Positions 32,587 through 41,199 of a stretch of DNA of 64,000 nucleotides are shown one piece after another. The DNA lies in assembly GCF_008274695.1 (NCBI RefSeq), contig NZ_VTOU01000003.1, positions 1-64,000 on the forward strand, read 5' to 3'. The first letter of the stretch is position 1, and each line of letters begins with the position of its first letter. The stretch comes from Sphingomonas montanisoli. Its GTDB lineage: Bacteria > Pseudomonadota > Alphaproteobacteria > Sphingomonadales > Sphingomonadaceae. The position numbers and the translations under genes are program-made. Under the pieces are notes generated by a model. The model did not search any database. It worked only from the letters and a program-made list of their open reading frames with translations, and was not told the origin of the DNA.

Positions 32587-32853
32587 GTGCTTCACACCGC
32601 AATCCAGCGCGAGAGTTCGCAGCAAGAGGCAGACCGCCTGCTTGTTGAGGAACGTGCCCGCCGCAGCCGGTCCTACACCGTAGAGCCGTTGGCCGACTGG
32701 CACCGCAATTGGCGCCTCGGCTACCGCTTCGATCTTCGCGTGTTCGGGCAGGGCCACTGGTCGCTGGGCGAAGGCCTTGCCCAATCCTTCCGCACCGAGG
32801 ACGAGGCTCATGCTGCCGGCGCGGAGTGGGTTGAGAACGGCGGTCGCCAGTGA
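32587..32853 (+). CDS. First gene of rightward operon, unknown
   Basis: 88 residues, basic N-terminal helix then a YRFDLRVFGQGHW beta segment; acidic C-terminus (TEDEAHAAGAEWVENGG). Overlaps the next gene (ATGA). No family recognised. Confidence 0.55.
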   Translation: MLHTAIQRESSQQEADRLLVEERARRSRSYTVEPLADWHRNWRLGYRFDLRVFGQGHWSLGEGLAQSFRTEDEAHAAGAEWVENGGRQ

Positions 32854-33098
32854 ACGCGCTCGTCGCCATCGACACCGCCATACCGGTTCGCACCCTTCGT
32901 GATGTCGCGCTTGACCTGTCGAGCGTCAAGGCCCGCCTCGCTGTCCACTACGGGCGGGTTGGCGATCCGACCGACGCGCAGGACGCGGACTGGTCCGACC
33001 TCGAAGATCAGAAGCTCGCGCTCGAAGCCGAGTTCATCACGATCTTCTATCTGACGACCGGCATGCGCTGGTCTCATGCAACTCAGGTGATGGCATGA
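32850..33098 (+). CDS. Small unknown phage protein
   Basis: 82 residues, helical and acidic (DWSDLEDQKLALEAEFITIF). The start is a GTG read as Met at the TGA overlap of the previous gene. No family recognised. Confidence 0.55.
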   Translation: MNALVAIDTAIPVRTLRDVALDLSSVKARLAVHYGRVGDPTDAQDADWSDLEDQKLALEAEFITIFYLTTGMRWSHATQVMA

Positions 33099-33328
33099 GC
33101 GCGACCGATCACCACGACTGCTTCGCCAAAGTCGATGCGATGCTTGCCGAGCGCAACACGCGGCTGACGTTCCCGATTGTGTTCAGCGAAGACATGCAGC
33201 GCAAGCCCATGATCGTCACCGAGCAGATCGAGACGGGGCGCGGCAAGAAGAAGGCTGTCGGCATGTTCGCGAGCTTCTGCCCGTTCTGCGGCGCATCTCT
33301 CGCCAAGGCGATGGGAGATGCCGCATGA
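33095..33328 (+). CDS. Small zinc-ribbon-like phage protein
   Basis: 77 residues; C-terminal FCPFCGASLAK contributes two Cys, and an earlier HHDCF could contribute more ligands. ATGA overlaps both neighbours. Unknown function. Confidence 0.6.
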   Translation: MSATDHHDCFAKVDAMLAERNTRLTFPIVFSEDMQRKPMIVTEQIETGRGKKKAVGMFASFCPFCGASLAKAMGDAA

Positions 33329-33633
33329 GCGCGCCCAGCCCGGAAGCCATTGAGCGGATGATGGCCTTTGTCCGCAACATGGCCAACGCGACCAGTTGCT
33401 CGCCCTTGTTCCGCGAGGCGGCGGAGATTGCCGCGCTCCTGCCAGAACCGATCGACCCCGACCTGATCGAAGCACGCAAGGTGATCCATCGCGTCCTGAT
33501 GGACAAGGGCGCGTCAGGCGAGGCGATCTTCGCGGGCGAGGTGCTTGCAGGCGAGCGCGACGACGCTCTGTTCATGCACGTTGCGATTGCCGCGATTAAA
33601 CTCGGCCGAGTGCTGGCGGAGGAAGATCGATGA
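33325..33633 (+). CDS. Small unknown phage protein
   Basis: 102 residues, mostly helical (SPEAIERMMAFVRNMANATS; later LIEARKVIHRVLMDKGASG). ATGA overlaps both neighbours. No family recognised. Confidence 0.6.
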   Translation: MSAPSPEAIERMMAFVRNMANATSCSPLFREAAEIAALLPEPIDPDLIEARKVIHRVLMDKGASGEAIFAGEVLAGERDDALFMHVAIAAIKLGRVLAEEDR

Positions 33634-33890
33634 TCGCCCTCGAAGCCTTCCTCGCCACGATCGGCATTGCGATGATCCTCGTGATTTCGCTCTCCGTGAT
33701 CATCGCTGGCGTCCGCTCTGAATGGCCGATGTTCCTCGGAGCCTTTGGCTACCATCCCCCTCGCATCGGGCAAATGCCCCCCCGCCCCGATGCGACTGCC
33801 CGCTCGATCACGGTTTCCCGTGATGCGGTAGCCCCTCCCCATACGCAGGCTGTCGAGCCGGCCTGCGAAACCGGGAGTGCCGCAGCATGA
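33630..33890 (+). CDS. Small membrane protein
   Basis: 86 residues; N-terminal membrane helix (ATIGIAMILVISLSVIIAG) and a Pro-rich polar tail. ATGA overlaps both neighbours. Unknown. Confidence 0.6.
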   Translation: MIALEAFLATIGIAMILVISLSVIIAGVRSEWPMFLGAFGYHPPRIGQMPPRPDATARSITVSRDAVAPPHTQAVEPACETGSAAA

Positions 33891-34600
33891 ACGCTACCCA
33901 GACGCTTACCTCGGGCGACCTCCAACTGGTCGTCAGCCGGATCCCCCGCGACGTTCGCAAGATGATGATGGAGCAGCCGATCTTTTGTGGCGGCGGATTC
34001 ATTCGCGAGACGATCGCAGGCAATGCCGTCAACGATATTGACCTGTTCGGTGGCGACAAGGATCTGCTCAAGCTGAGCGCCGATTATCTCGCCTCGAAGC
34101 GGGAAGGAGCCAAGGTCCACACGACTGATAACGCCTTCACGGTGCTGTCGGTGCCGCGAATGCCGGTCCAGTTCATCACCCGCTGGCTGTTCAGCGAGGC
34201 GGAGCCTTTGGTCCGTTCGTTCGACTTCACTGTCTGCCAAGCGGCCGTCTGGTTCGATCGCAGAATACACCGCTGGCAGTCGATGATCGCCGGTGAGTTC
34301 TATCCTGATCTTGCCGCGCGTCGGCTCACTTACACCTCGCCAGTGCGTGACGAAGAGGCTGGCGGCTCCATGCTCCGCGTCCGCAAGTTCTTGGCGCGCG
34401 GCTACAATATTCAGGCGTTTGCGCTCGCCGGTGTGATCGCCCGCGTGGCGCTGGCCGCAGAGGTTCGCGGCGAGCGAAACGAAACGAACCTGACGTTCGC
34501 TATCTCGCGCAAGCTGGTCGAAGTCGACCCCCTGCTGCTGATCGATGGCTTTGAGCCGGTCAACGAACACGAAGTCATCGACGAAGAGGCTGCAGCATGA
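33887..34600 (+). CDS. Pol beta-type nucleotidyltransferase, phage-encoded
   Basis: 237 residues. CGGGFIR at 34-40, then NDIDLF at 49-54 (two catalytic-type Asp) and FDFT at 112-115 (third Asp) reproduce the nucleotidyltransferase triad order of class II CCA-adding-like enzymes, but the protein lacks the usual long C-terminal RNA-binding body. It may modify a tRNA, RNA or protein. Coupled by ATGA overlaps within the recombination operon. Confidence 0.7.
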   Translation: MNATQTLTSGDLQLVVSRIPRDVRKMMMEQPIFCGGGFIRETIAGNAVNDIDLFGGDKDLLKLSADYLASKREGAKVHTTDNAFTVLSVPRMPVQFITRWLFSEAEPLVRSFDFTVCQAAVWFDRRIHRWQSMIAGEFYPDLAARRLTYTSPVRDEEAGGSMLRVRKFLARGYNIQAFALAGVIARVALAAEVRGERNETNLTFAISRKLVEVDPLLLIDGFEPVNEHEVIDEEAAA

Positions 34601-34887
34601 AGCTCACCAAAATCGAACTCGGGATGCACCATCACGGCTACGGCGTGGGCGCGGAACCCGGCATCAAGTGCGAAGTCGAATTGCGCCTGCCGGGCAGCTA
34701 TTCGAACGTCAGCATCAAGCTCACGCCTGATCAGATCAAGGACGTCGTGGCGCGCGCGGTCGAACACGCGATGACGCAGATCGTCTTCGATCCCGACACG
34801 ATCGATGTCGTCGGCAAGCCCGGCGCGCCGCGCGAAGAGCGCGTCCCCGCCACCGCGACCGCGACCTCGGAGGATATGCCGCTATGA
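34597..34887 (+). CDS. Small unknown phage protein
   Basis: 96 residues; a beta-rich half (EVELRLPGSYSNVSIKLTPDQI) then a helix and a Thr/Ala-rich tail. ATGA overlaps both neighbours. Unknown. Confidence 0.6.
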   Translation: MKLTKIELGMHHHGYGVGAEPGIKCEVELRLPGSYSNVSIKLTPDQIKDVVARAVEHAMTQIVFDPDTIDVVGKPGAPREERVPATATATSEDMPL

Positions 34888-35708
34888 ACGACATGACCAA
34901 GCTCAAGAAGGCTGGGCTCGCTCCCACGGTCGGGGAAATCCTGAACGAGAGCGACGAGGACCGCGGCGCGCGCGAGCGGGCCGCTGCCGCCACCAATGCG
35001 CCGACCGCGTTCGACGAAATCCGCCAGGAAATCGAAGACCTCTACGAAAACGCCAAGCAGTATCTGGACGGGGAAGGCATCCAGACGGAGGAGCAGGCGG
35101 CCGACGTCGGCAAGCTGCGCGACATGATCCGCGACGCTGCGAAGCGTGCCGACGGACACCGCAAGGACGAAGCCGCGCCGTTCGACGCTGGCAAAGCCGA
35201 GGTGCAGGCTCGCTACAATCCGCTGATCCAGAAGGACCGCGGCAAGACCGACCTCGCGATCGCTGCGTGCAACGATGCGCTCAAGCCCTACCTGCATCGC
35301 GTCGAGCGCGAGCAGCAGGCGGCGGCGGCAAAGGCGCGCGCCGAAGCGGATGCGCTCGCGCGAGAGGCGCGCCAGCACGCCGCCATCGCGGCCGATAGCG
35401 GCGACCTTTCGAAGCGCGAGGCGGCCGATGCCGTGCTGGGCGAGGCGAAGAACGCCGCCAAGCATGCGAACCGGATGGAGCAGGCCAAGCCGCAGGCCGC
35501 CGGCCTCAAGAAGGCGATCGGCATGAAGTCGGTTTACCGGCCCGAGTTCATCGACCCCGCCGCGGCGCTGGCGCACTACCGCCAGACCCGGCCCGCCGCC
35601 CTCAAGGAATGGCTGATCGAGCAGGCCCGCGCCGATATCCGCGCCGGCCACAAGACGCCCGATGCCATCCCTGGGTTCAAAGTCATCGAAGATCGGGTGC
35701 CCGCATGA
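34884..35708 (+). CDS. ERF-associated coiled-coil protein
   Basis: 274 residues, with an extended helical, Ala/Glu/Lys-rich coiled coil in the middle (EREQQAAAAKARAEADALAREA) and conserved end WLIEQARADIRAG. Genes of this type regularly precede ERF recombinases in alphaproteobacterial phages. May assist annealing or act as an accessory protein. ATGA overlaps. Confidence 0.7.
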   Translation: MNDMTKLKKAGLAPTVGEILNESDEDRGARERAAAATNAPTAFDEIRQEIEDLYENAKQYLDGEGIQTEEQAADVGKLRDMIRDAAKRADGHRKDEAAPFDAGKAEVQARYNPLIQKDRGKTDLAIAACNDALKPYLHRVEREQQAAAAKARAEADALAREARQHAAIAADSGDLSKREAADAVLGEAKNAAKHANRMEQAKPQAAGLKKAIGMKSVYRPEFIDPAAALAHYRQTRPAALKEWLIEQARADIRAGHKTPDAIPGFKVIEDRVPA

Positions 35709-36412
35709 ACATCCAAACCCAAAGCGAAAACATCGGCGCGCTCATGGAGGCGCTGGCGACGGCGCACGCCGCGATCGACAACGTGGGGCAGGATCGCGAA
35801 GTCGAGGTGCCGATCAAGGATCGGAACAACCCCGGCCAGTTCAAGGGGAAATACAAGTTCCGCTACGCCACGCTGGCGGGGATCCTCCACCACGTCCGCC
35901 CCGAGCTTACCAAGAACGGCGTATGGTACACGCAGTTCGTCCGCAGCGGCGAGATGGTGACGCGCCTGTTCCATAAGTCGGGCGAGTGGATGGACAGCGG
36001 CCAGCTTCCCATGCCCGACATTAAGGGATCGCCGCAGGACATCGGCTCCATCATCTCCTACTTCAAGCGCTACAGCCTCACGGCGGCGCTGGGCCTCGCC
36101 GCCGAAGAGGACAACGATGCCGAGACTGGCGAGCGCGAGGTTTCCTTCCGCGCCGTCCGCAGCAATGGGCGCGAGCAGGCCACCGAATCCGCCCCGCAAG
36201 TCGAAGAACCGCCGATGGGGTGGGGCGACTGGGCGCGCGGGTTGATCAATGCCGTCGCCGATCAGGGTAGCAACGAAGAGCTCGACGCCCTACGCGACAC
36301 GAACAAGCGCTACATCAATGCCGTTCAGCGCGTGGACCGGGCGATGCACGCCGACATCGGCGCGGCCTTCACCGGCCGCCGGGCGGCGCTCGACAAGAAC
36401 GCGGCGTTCTGA
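35705..36412 (+). CDS. ERF-family single-strand annealing protein
   Basis: 235 residues from ATG 35705. KFRYATLAGILHHVRPELTKNG, followed by GSIISYFKRYSLTAALGLAAEEDND, is the ERF signature (Y.....G...SYarRY.l...lgi...eDdd). It anneals homologous single strands, promoting phage recombination, and may circularise the genome. The stop overlaps the next ATG by one base. Confidence 0.9.
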   Translation: MNIQTQSENIGALMEALATAHAAIDNVGQDREVEVPIKDRNNPGQFKGKYKFRYATLAGILHHVRPELTKNGVWYTQFVRSGEMVTRLFHKSGEWMDSGQLPMPDIKGSPQDIGSIISYFKRYSLTAALGLAAEEDNDAETGEREVSFRAVRSNGREQATESAPQVEEPPMGWGDWARGLINAVADQGSNEELDALRDTNKRYINAVQRVDRAMHADIGAAFTGRRAALDKNAAF

Positions 36413-36756
36413 TGCTTCCCCGCCGCATCCCCAAGCCGGCCAAGCGCGCCTCCCGGTGGCGCAGCCAGGCGCACTGCTCCTTCGTCCGCAGCCATGAGTG
36501 CTGCCGGAACGGGTGCGACGGTCGCCCGATCGAGGTGGCGCACGTTCGCCTGGGGAGCGGTGCGGGCATGGGCCAGAAGCCGGATGACTGGCGCACGGTA
36601 TCGCTCTGTCAGTTCCACCACGCCCAGCAACACAAGCTTGGCGAGGCGACATTCTGGAAGGGCTTCGATGTCGAGGCGCTGATCGCCGAGTTCATCAAGG
36701 CATCGCCGCGCCGCGCCCAGATCGAGGCGGAGATGCGGGAGCGGCGGCATGGCTAG
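36412..36756 (+). CDS. HNH-type recombination nuclease (DUF968-like)
   Basis: 114 residues. Cys cluster CCRNGCDG, AHVRLGSG then KPDDWRTVSLCQFHHAQQHKLG: a betabetaalpha-metal site as in DUF968 proteins encoded next to recombination genes in lambdoid phages. It could cut junctions or flap DNA. The start is one base from the ERF stop. Confidence 0.75.
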   Translation: MLPRRIPKPAKRASRWRSQAHCSFVRSHECCRNGCDGRPIEVAHVRLGSGAGMGQKPDDWRTVSLCQFHHAQQHKLGEATFWKGFDVEALIAEFIKASPRRAQIEAEMRERRHG

Positions 36757-37183
36757 CCTCGCCCCCTACCACTTTCGCAAGACGCTATCGGGCTTCGAGC
36801 CGGTGAGCGCGGCCGCGCGCGATTTCCACGCCAAAACCAAGCTGGGCCAGACGGTGCAGCTTACAGGCCGGCGCCCGCGGAATCCGGGTCATCATCGCAA
36901 GTTCTTCGCGCTGCTCGGCATCCTCGTCGACAACACCGACCAGTTCGCCAGCACCGAAGACGCGCTGATCGCCGTGAAGGCCGCGACCGGGCATGGCGTG
37001 TGGAAGAAGCTGCACCCGAAAGCCGATCGCGAAATCTTCATCCCGCACAGCATCGACTTCGCCAGCATGCCGCAGGACGAGTTCGAGGCTTTCTACAACC
37101 TCGCCTTTGCCGCGATCATTCGGTGGTGGCTTCCTGTCGCCGCGAACGATCTGCGCGAGGCCGTCGAAAGTTTCGCAGCATGA
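36749..37183 (+). CDS. DUF1367-type phage protein
   Basis: 144 residues. RRPRNPGHHRKFFALLGIL and WLPVAANDLRE match DUF1367, common in phage recombination regions. Function not known. Overlaps the upstream gene. Confidence 0.75.
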   Translation: MASLAPYHFRKTLSGFEPVSAAARDFHAKTKLGQTVQLTGRRPRNPGHHRKFFALLGILVDNTDQFASTEDALIAVKAATGHGVWKKLHPKADREIFIPHSIDFASMPQDEFEAFYNLAFAAIIRWWLPVAANDLREAVESFAA

Positions 37184-37812
37184 CGCACTTCTCTATCCCA
37201 TATTCGCGCATTGCCGAAATCCCAGCACCGGCGACCTATGAAATCCGGTCGGGTGAATGGTGGCTGCACGGCTCGCTTGAAAACGGCGAGGCCCGAAGCT
37301 GGGGCGGGCGCCACATCATCACGATCAACGAGGCCACCGGGCACTTCACCTGCGAAGGCGGATACGGGACGTTCAGCTATTGCTGGCCGGCGCTTAGCCG
37401 TGGTTCGGAAGGCCTGCACGCTTTCCTATACGATGTCGACTTTGGCTATTTTATGGGCAAGGCGTCGAAGCAGCCCCACCGCATCGCCGACCATGACGCG
37501 ACAGTTCAGAGCCTCAAGCGCGAGCTAGTCCGCGACCGCCGGGAAGGCTGGCTCACGAAGGAAAATGCGCGGACTCTGTGGACCGAATTGGTCGATGCCG
37601 ATGATGGCAACACGGACGAGATGGTTCGGACGCTCTACCAGGATGGCGGATGGAGCGAACGCTTCGATTGCTCTGATCCGTCGGTGATGGTCGATCATCC
37701 GGCCATGCGCCGCTTCTGGGGCGAAGTTTGGAAGCCGTTCGCGGCCGAGGTCCTGCGCCCGCATTGGGAGGCCCATCGCGCTGTGGTCGAAGCCGCAAAG
37801 GTGGCCGCATGA
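37180..37812 (+). CDS. Unknown phage protein
   Basis: 210 residues from ATG 37180 (ATGA overlap). Trp-rich N-terminal half (EWWLHGSLENGEARSWGGRH) then helical part with TRTLWTELVDADD-like segments. No family recognised; no membrane segment. Confidence 0.6.
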   Translation: MTHFSIPYSRIAEIPAPATYEIRSGEWWLHGSLENGEARSWGGRHIITINEATGHFTCEGGYGTFSYCWPALSRGSEGLHAFLYDVDFGYFMGKASKQPHRIADHDATVQSLKRELVRDRREGWLTKENARTLWTELVDADDGNTDEMVRTLYQDGGWSERFDCSDPSVMVDHPAMRRFWGEVWKPFAAEVLRPHWEAHRAVVEAAKVAA

Positions 37813-38030
37813 CCGCGCAAGCGATCGAAGCCGGAACGGCCGAGACGGTTTACCGGCTCGGTTCACGAGAGCGCGGTCCCGAAGGGATGCGCCCGAAACC
37901 CCTCCCGCCCACCTGGACGGTCGCCCCCTATCTCTGGCCGGCAGTCTCTCAGGCGCGGACGCCCCTCGCCCCCTCGGTGGGCGTGCGAGAGATACTTAAC
38001 AGGATGAAGGAGAAGGCCACCCATGTCTGA
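37809..38030 (+). CDS. Small unknown phage protein
   Basis: 73 residues from ATG 37809, overlapping the previous stop (ATGA). Arg/Pro-rich, no clear fold. Unknown. Confidence 0.5.
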   Translation: MTAQAIEAGTAETVYRLGSRERGPEGMRPKPLPPTWTVAPYLWPAVSQARTPLAPSVGVREILNRMKEKATHV

Positions 38031-38349
38031 CGCTCCAAACCGCTACCGGGTGCATAGCCTGCTCGATCTGGCGCGCGTGCCCGAAGATGCGCTCCCTCGC
38101 CTCATGGCGGAATTACCGGCGCTTCTTACGGCCATGCGACCGATGGCGCTGTTGATCGACGCGATGAAGGCATCCGGCGAAGATGTCACCGAGGCAGAGG
38201 CGGCGTTGGTTCAATCCTGCGAATGGATCGACGACACCAAAGGCGAGTTGACCATCAACGCACGGGTCCAGACTGGCGATGATCGCAAGGAGGTCGCGCG
38301 GGCATCTGTAACGTTGGATATCCCGACCATGCTTGGGCCCGAATCATGA
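38023..38349 (+). CDS. Small unknown phage protein
   Basis: 108 residues, helical N-terminal half (LLDLARVPEDALPRLMAELPALL) then beta-like C-terminus. Overlaps both neighbours. No family recognised. Confidence 0.6.
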   Translation: MSDAPNRYRVHSLLDLARVPEDALPRLMAELPALLTAMRPMALLIDAMKASGEDVTEAEAALVQSCEWIDDTKGELTINARVQTGDDRKEVARASVTLDIPTMLGPES

Positions 38350-38636
38350 CCGCCCCGACCCCCGCTGGGGTGGCTCAGGACGCCTGCCCGGGCTGCAACG
38401 GCCAGCTTTGCGTCTGTCACGACTATGACGAGGACAGCGGCTGCGCGAATTGCGGCGGTGAGGGCTTCACCTACGGATGCTCCTGGGATTGGCAGTGCGA
38501 CACCTACGACGAGGGCGAAGGGACGTGCTTGTGCACGCGTCGCTGCGAATGGTGCCAGCCCGTCAAGCGCGACCCGCAGCTTGATCAAGTCCTTAGCGAC
38601 GCCCTCAAATCCACGGAGACCAGCAATGCCGGATGA
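38346..38636 (+). CDS. Cys-rich phage protein
   Basis: 96 residues with CPGCNGQLC, CANCGGEGFTYGC and CLCTRRCEWCQ, at least four CxxC-type pairs, so several zinc sites. The GGEGF part resembles a DnaJ-type zinc finger. Unknown; could bind nucleic acid or act on host proteins. Confidence 0.65.
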   Translation: MTAPTPAGVAQDACPGCNGQLCVCHDYDEDSGCANCGGEGFTYGCSWDWQCDTYDEGEGTCLCTRRCEWCQPVKRDPQLDQVLSDALKSTETSNAG

Positions 38637-38997
38637 TCTGATGGCGCTGGCGGAGCTTGCCGCGCGCGTGGAATGGCTGAGTGGGCCGGACCGGGAGGTG
38701 GATGCGGACATAGCTGTAGCGATCCGTTGGTCGCCTGCCGGGATCGATGAGAGCCTGTTCTTCAGCGAGGAAATTAGGCCGCTTTACGCATACAAGGTTC
38801 CGAAGTTCACTGCCTCCCTCGACGCCGCCATGACGCTGGTGCCGGACGATTACGACTGGGCAGTCTTTCGGACCAATGGCGGGCTTACCGTCCATGCATG
38901 GTGCGGTTCACGTGAGGATGTGTTTGGTGACACACCCGCCCTCGCTCTAACCGCTGCCGCCCTCCGCGCCCGCGCCAGCCAGAGCGGGGTGGCGTGA
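38626..38997 (+). CDS. Unknown phage protein (Ea22-like region)
   Basis: 123 residues from ATG 38626 with GGAGACCAGCA upstream; overlaps the Cys-rich gene. Contains LAELAARVEWLSGPDREVDADIA, a recurring segment of phage accessory proteins of this operon type. Function unknown. Confidence 0.6.
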   Translation: MPDDLMALAELAARVEWLSGPDREVDADIAVAIRWSPAGIDESLFFSEEIRPLYAYKVPKFTASLDAAMTLVPDDYDWAVFRTNGGLTVHAWCGSREDVFGDTPALALTAAALRARASQSGVA

Positions 38998-39470
38998 TGG
39001 GCTGGACACCGGATGCGGAAACCAACCGCGATTTCTGGTCAAAGGTAAAAGTGTCGGAGGTGGATGCTTGCTGGGAGTGGCAGGCTGGAAGAAACGCATC
39101 TGGCTACGGTCGCTTTAAACGCAAAGGTGCGCATAGAACCGCCTTGAGTCTGGCTACCGGCATCCCGCTCGACACAGATATGCTCGCCCTGCACGGATGC
39201 GATAATCCGCCCTGTTGCAACCCTAACCATCTCCGCTGGGGGACTACTCAAGACAATTCTCGCGACACCGTTGCGAGGGGCCGGACCCATAAATGGAACG
39301 GAAAACGAGCGGGTGAGAGAAACCCTAGGGCTAAGATAACTGCGGCCATAGCTGAAGAAATACGGCGACGATATGCTCCAGGAGCATACGGGAAGAAGAA
39401 GCTTTGCAAGGATTTTGGCCTAGCAAAAACAACCATTTATCTCATCCTTAAAGGACGGATATGGGCATGA
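38997..39470 (+). CDS. HNH homing endonuclease (AP2/HNH type)
   Basis: 157 residues from ATG 38997 (TGATG overlap). WEWQAGRNASGYGRFK, HRTALSLATG and CDNPPCCNPNHLRWGT form the HNH_3-type core; the end (GAYGKKKLCKDFGLAKTTIYLILKG) is a helix-turn-helix. Codon use is more AT-rich than the neighbours, so it is probably a recent mobile insertion in the operon. Confidence 0.9.
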   Translation: MGWTPDAETNRDFWSKVKVSEVDACWEWQAGRNASGYGRFKRKGAHRTALSLATGIPLDTDMLALHGCDNPPCCNPNHLRWGTTQDNSRDTVARGRTHKWNGKRAGERNPRAKITAAIAEEIRRRYAPGAYGKKKLCKDFGLAKTTIYLILKGRIWA

Positions 39471-39772
39471 CCACCGACCCCACGATCGCGGCGCTTGCCG
39501 GGAAGCGTCCCAATCCGACCGAGATGGCATGGTTGCTGGCAGGGATCAGGGCTGGTCCGGTGAAACGCTGCTACCAGATGCCCGAGCGCATGCCGCTTCC
39601 GGAGTTTTGGCTTTCGTCATTGGGCTGCTGGGTCACGGAGGACGGGCGCAAGGTCAGCTTCGATGTACGCGGCCAGTTCCGGTCGTTCTATCCCGGCAGT
39701 ATCGACCGGTGGCGCATTCGTCGCGCTGTCGCCCACCACCTCCGCACACAGGGAGGGTCGTCGGATGCCTGA
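39467..39772 (+). CDS. Small unknown phage protein
   Basis: About 101 residues from ATG 39467 (ATGA overlap). Pattern WLLAGIRAGP...PEFWLSSLGCWVT. No family recognised. Confidence 0.55.
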   Translation: MTTDPTIAALAGKRPNPTEMAWLLAGIRAGPVKRCYQMPERMPLPEFWLSSLGCWVTEDGRKVSFDVRGQFRSFYPGSIDRWRIRRAVAHHLRTQGGSSDA

Positions 39773-39935
39773 ACTCGTCATCTTCTTTCGCGAAGGCTGT
39801 TTCTACCCGGTCGCTTTGTCCGGCACGAAACCAGCTTCCGAAGAAATCCCCGAACATGTCGCCCTCAACCCCGGCACCCTGCGCGTCGAGGATCTGAGCG
39901 GCAATATCCTTTGGCCGGAAGGAACGCGCCAGTGA
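39765..39935 (+). CDS. Small unknown phage protein
   Basis: 56 residues from ATG 39765. Strand-rich (PELVIFFREGCFYPVALSG). Ends in GTGA with the next gene. Unknown. Confidence 0.55.
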   Translation: MPELVIFFREGCFYPVALSGTKPASEEIPEHVALNPGTLRVEDLSGNILWPEGTRQ

Positions 39936-40204
39936 CCCCAGATAACACCCCCGCGTCGCCTTCCCGCTGGGCATGGTGGGCCGGCCGCGACGAAGAGGAG
40001 TATCGCCTCGCAGGCCCATGTCCAACACGCGGCCACGCGATCAATGAAGCCTATGGCGACACAGAACCGGGCGACATCATTTATCTCGTCGAGGCAATCA
40101 CCGCCCCTGAAGAAGAGCGCGATCATGACAGCGGCATCATTCCCTTCGTGAAGATGCGTAAACGCTCTCACGTAATTCGCAAAAAGGAGGCTCGCAATGA
40201 CTAA
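39932..40204 (+). CDS. Small unknown phage protein
   Basis: 90 residues from GTG 39932 (GTGA overlap). WAWWAGRDEEEYRLAGP then GDIIYLVEAITAPEE; beta-rich accessory protein of the Ea22-type region. Unknown. Confidence 0.55.
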   Translation: MTPDNTPASPSRWAWWAGRDEEEYRLAGPCPTRGHAINEAYGDTEPGDIIYLVEAITAPEEERDHDSGIIPFVKMRKRSHVIRKKEARND

Positions 40205-40706
40205 CACCCCCGCGTCGGTGGCCGTCGTGCAGGCGTCCGCTTGGCTGCGCGAATGCAGCAAGTGGCTGCTGTCGAATGACCTCGACATGCAGTGCCCCAT
40301 GGAAGCCGATCCGCTTGATCTTGCCGACCTGCTCGACCGCCTCGCCTTCCAGCAGCCGGGCGGGGAGGCAGTCATTCGCACCTGTGACGGTAAAGAGCAG
40401 GACGCTTTTGAAGAATGGGCAGCCAGTCAGAACATGGATACGAAGACGCATCCTATTCACTGGCTGTTCCTTGATCCGAAAACGAGTGCCGCTCGTCAGG
40501 GTTGGCGAGGAGCGACGGAATATTGGGCGGCTCGGATGAAGGATGCAGCACCCACCCCGGACGCCGCGCTGCGGGAGGCGTTGGCACCGGAGGATGCTTG
40601 GCAGGAACTTGTCGAATACGATGATAGAACCAGTCCGGAAGAATATCCGGATATGGCGCTCATCACCCACGATGAGTTGCGCTCTTTCATGGAGCGAGCA
40701 TCGTGA
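40197..40706 (+). CDS. Ea22-like phage accessory protein
   Basis: 169 residues, helical and acidic, with ADLLDRLAFQQPGG and REALAPEDAWQEL, in the style of the modular Ea22-type proteins that pile up between recombination genes and integrase. No function known. Confidence 0.55.
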   Translation: MTNTPASVAVVQASAWLRECSKWLLSNDLDMQCPMEADPLDLADLLDRLAFQQPGGEAVIRTCDGKEQDAFEEWAASQNMDTKTHPIHWLFLDPKTSAARQGWRGATEYWAARMKDAAPTPDAALREALAPEDAWQELVEYDDRTSPEEYPDMALITHDELRSFMERAS

Positions 40707-41017
40707 CGCGGCGGTGCCTAATTTGCAGCAACCTCAACCCCTGTCGGGAGCATTCCGAGCGCAATCAGGACGACGAACTTGCCCGCAACCTGCGCGAGAT
40801 AAGGGCTATCTGTGAAAGGGAAGCCCTCGCCGCCACCCCTTCGCAGAAGCAGGGGGAGGAAAAGAGGTGTCACGCGGGCGGCCCGCTATGCCGGCATCAC
40901 CACGGCCAAGTCGATGTTGACGGACTCCTCACCGCCCTTCGCGAAATCGCGGGCAACAATTGGCGCGACCAGTCACGCGCTCGCCACGTCGCTCGCACAG
41001 CCTTGGGAGACGCATAA
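40703..41017 (+). CDS. Small Cys/His-rich phage protein
   Basis: 104 residues from GTG 40703 (GTGA overlap). CLICSNLNPCREH at the N-terminus and CHAGGPLCRHHHG later could bind zinc. Stop overlaps the next ATG (TAATG). Confidence 0.55.
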   Translation: MTRRCLICSNLNPCREHSERNQDDELARNLREIRAICEREALAATPSQKQGEEKRCHAGGPLCRHHHGQVDVDGLLTALREIAGNNWRDQSRARHVARTALGDA

Positions 41018-41199
41018 TGGCCGAGATGTGTTCCTTCTGCTGGGAGCCTGCGGTTACGACCGTCGATGACCAATTCGACGTCATGCCCGCCTGCCAAGAA
41101 TGCTCGGACGCATGGGACGTAAATCCCGGATTTCTTACCGATGCAGAGCGCCAAGCCCTCGCCACCACCAACGGGGAGACCTCGCATGGGCGTTCCTGA
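41017..41199 (+). CDS. Small zinc-binding phage protein
   Basis: 60 residues. MCSFCWEPAVTTVDD...CQEC has two CxxC pairs. Unknown. Confidence 0.55.
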   Translation: MAEMCSFCWEPAVTTVDDQFDVMPACQECSDAWDVNPGFLTDAERQALATTNGETSHGRS

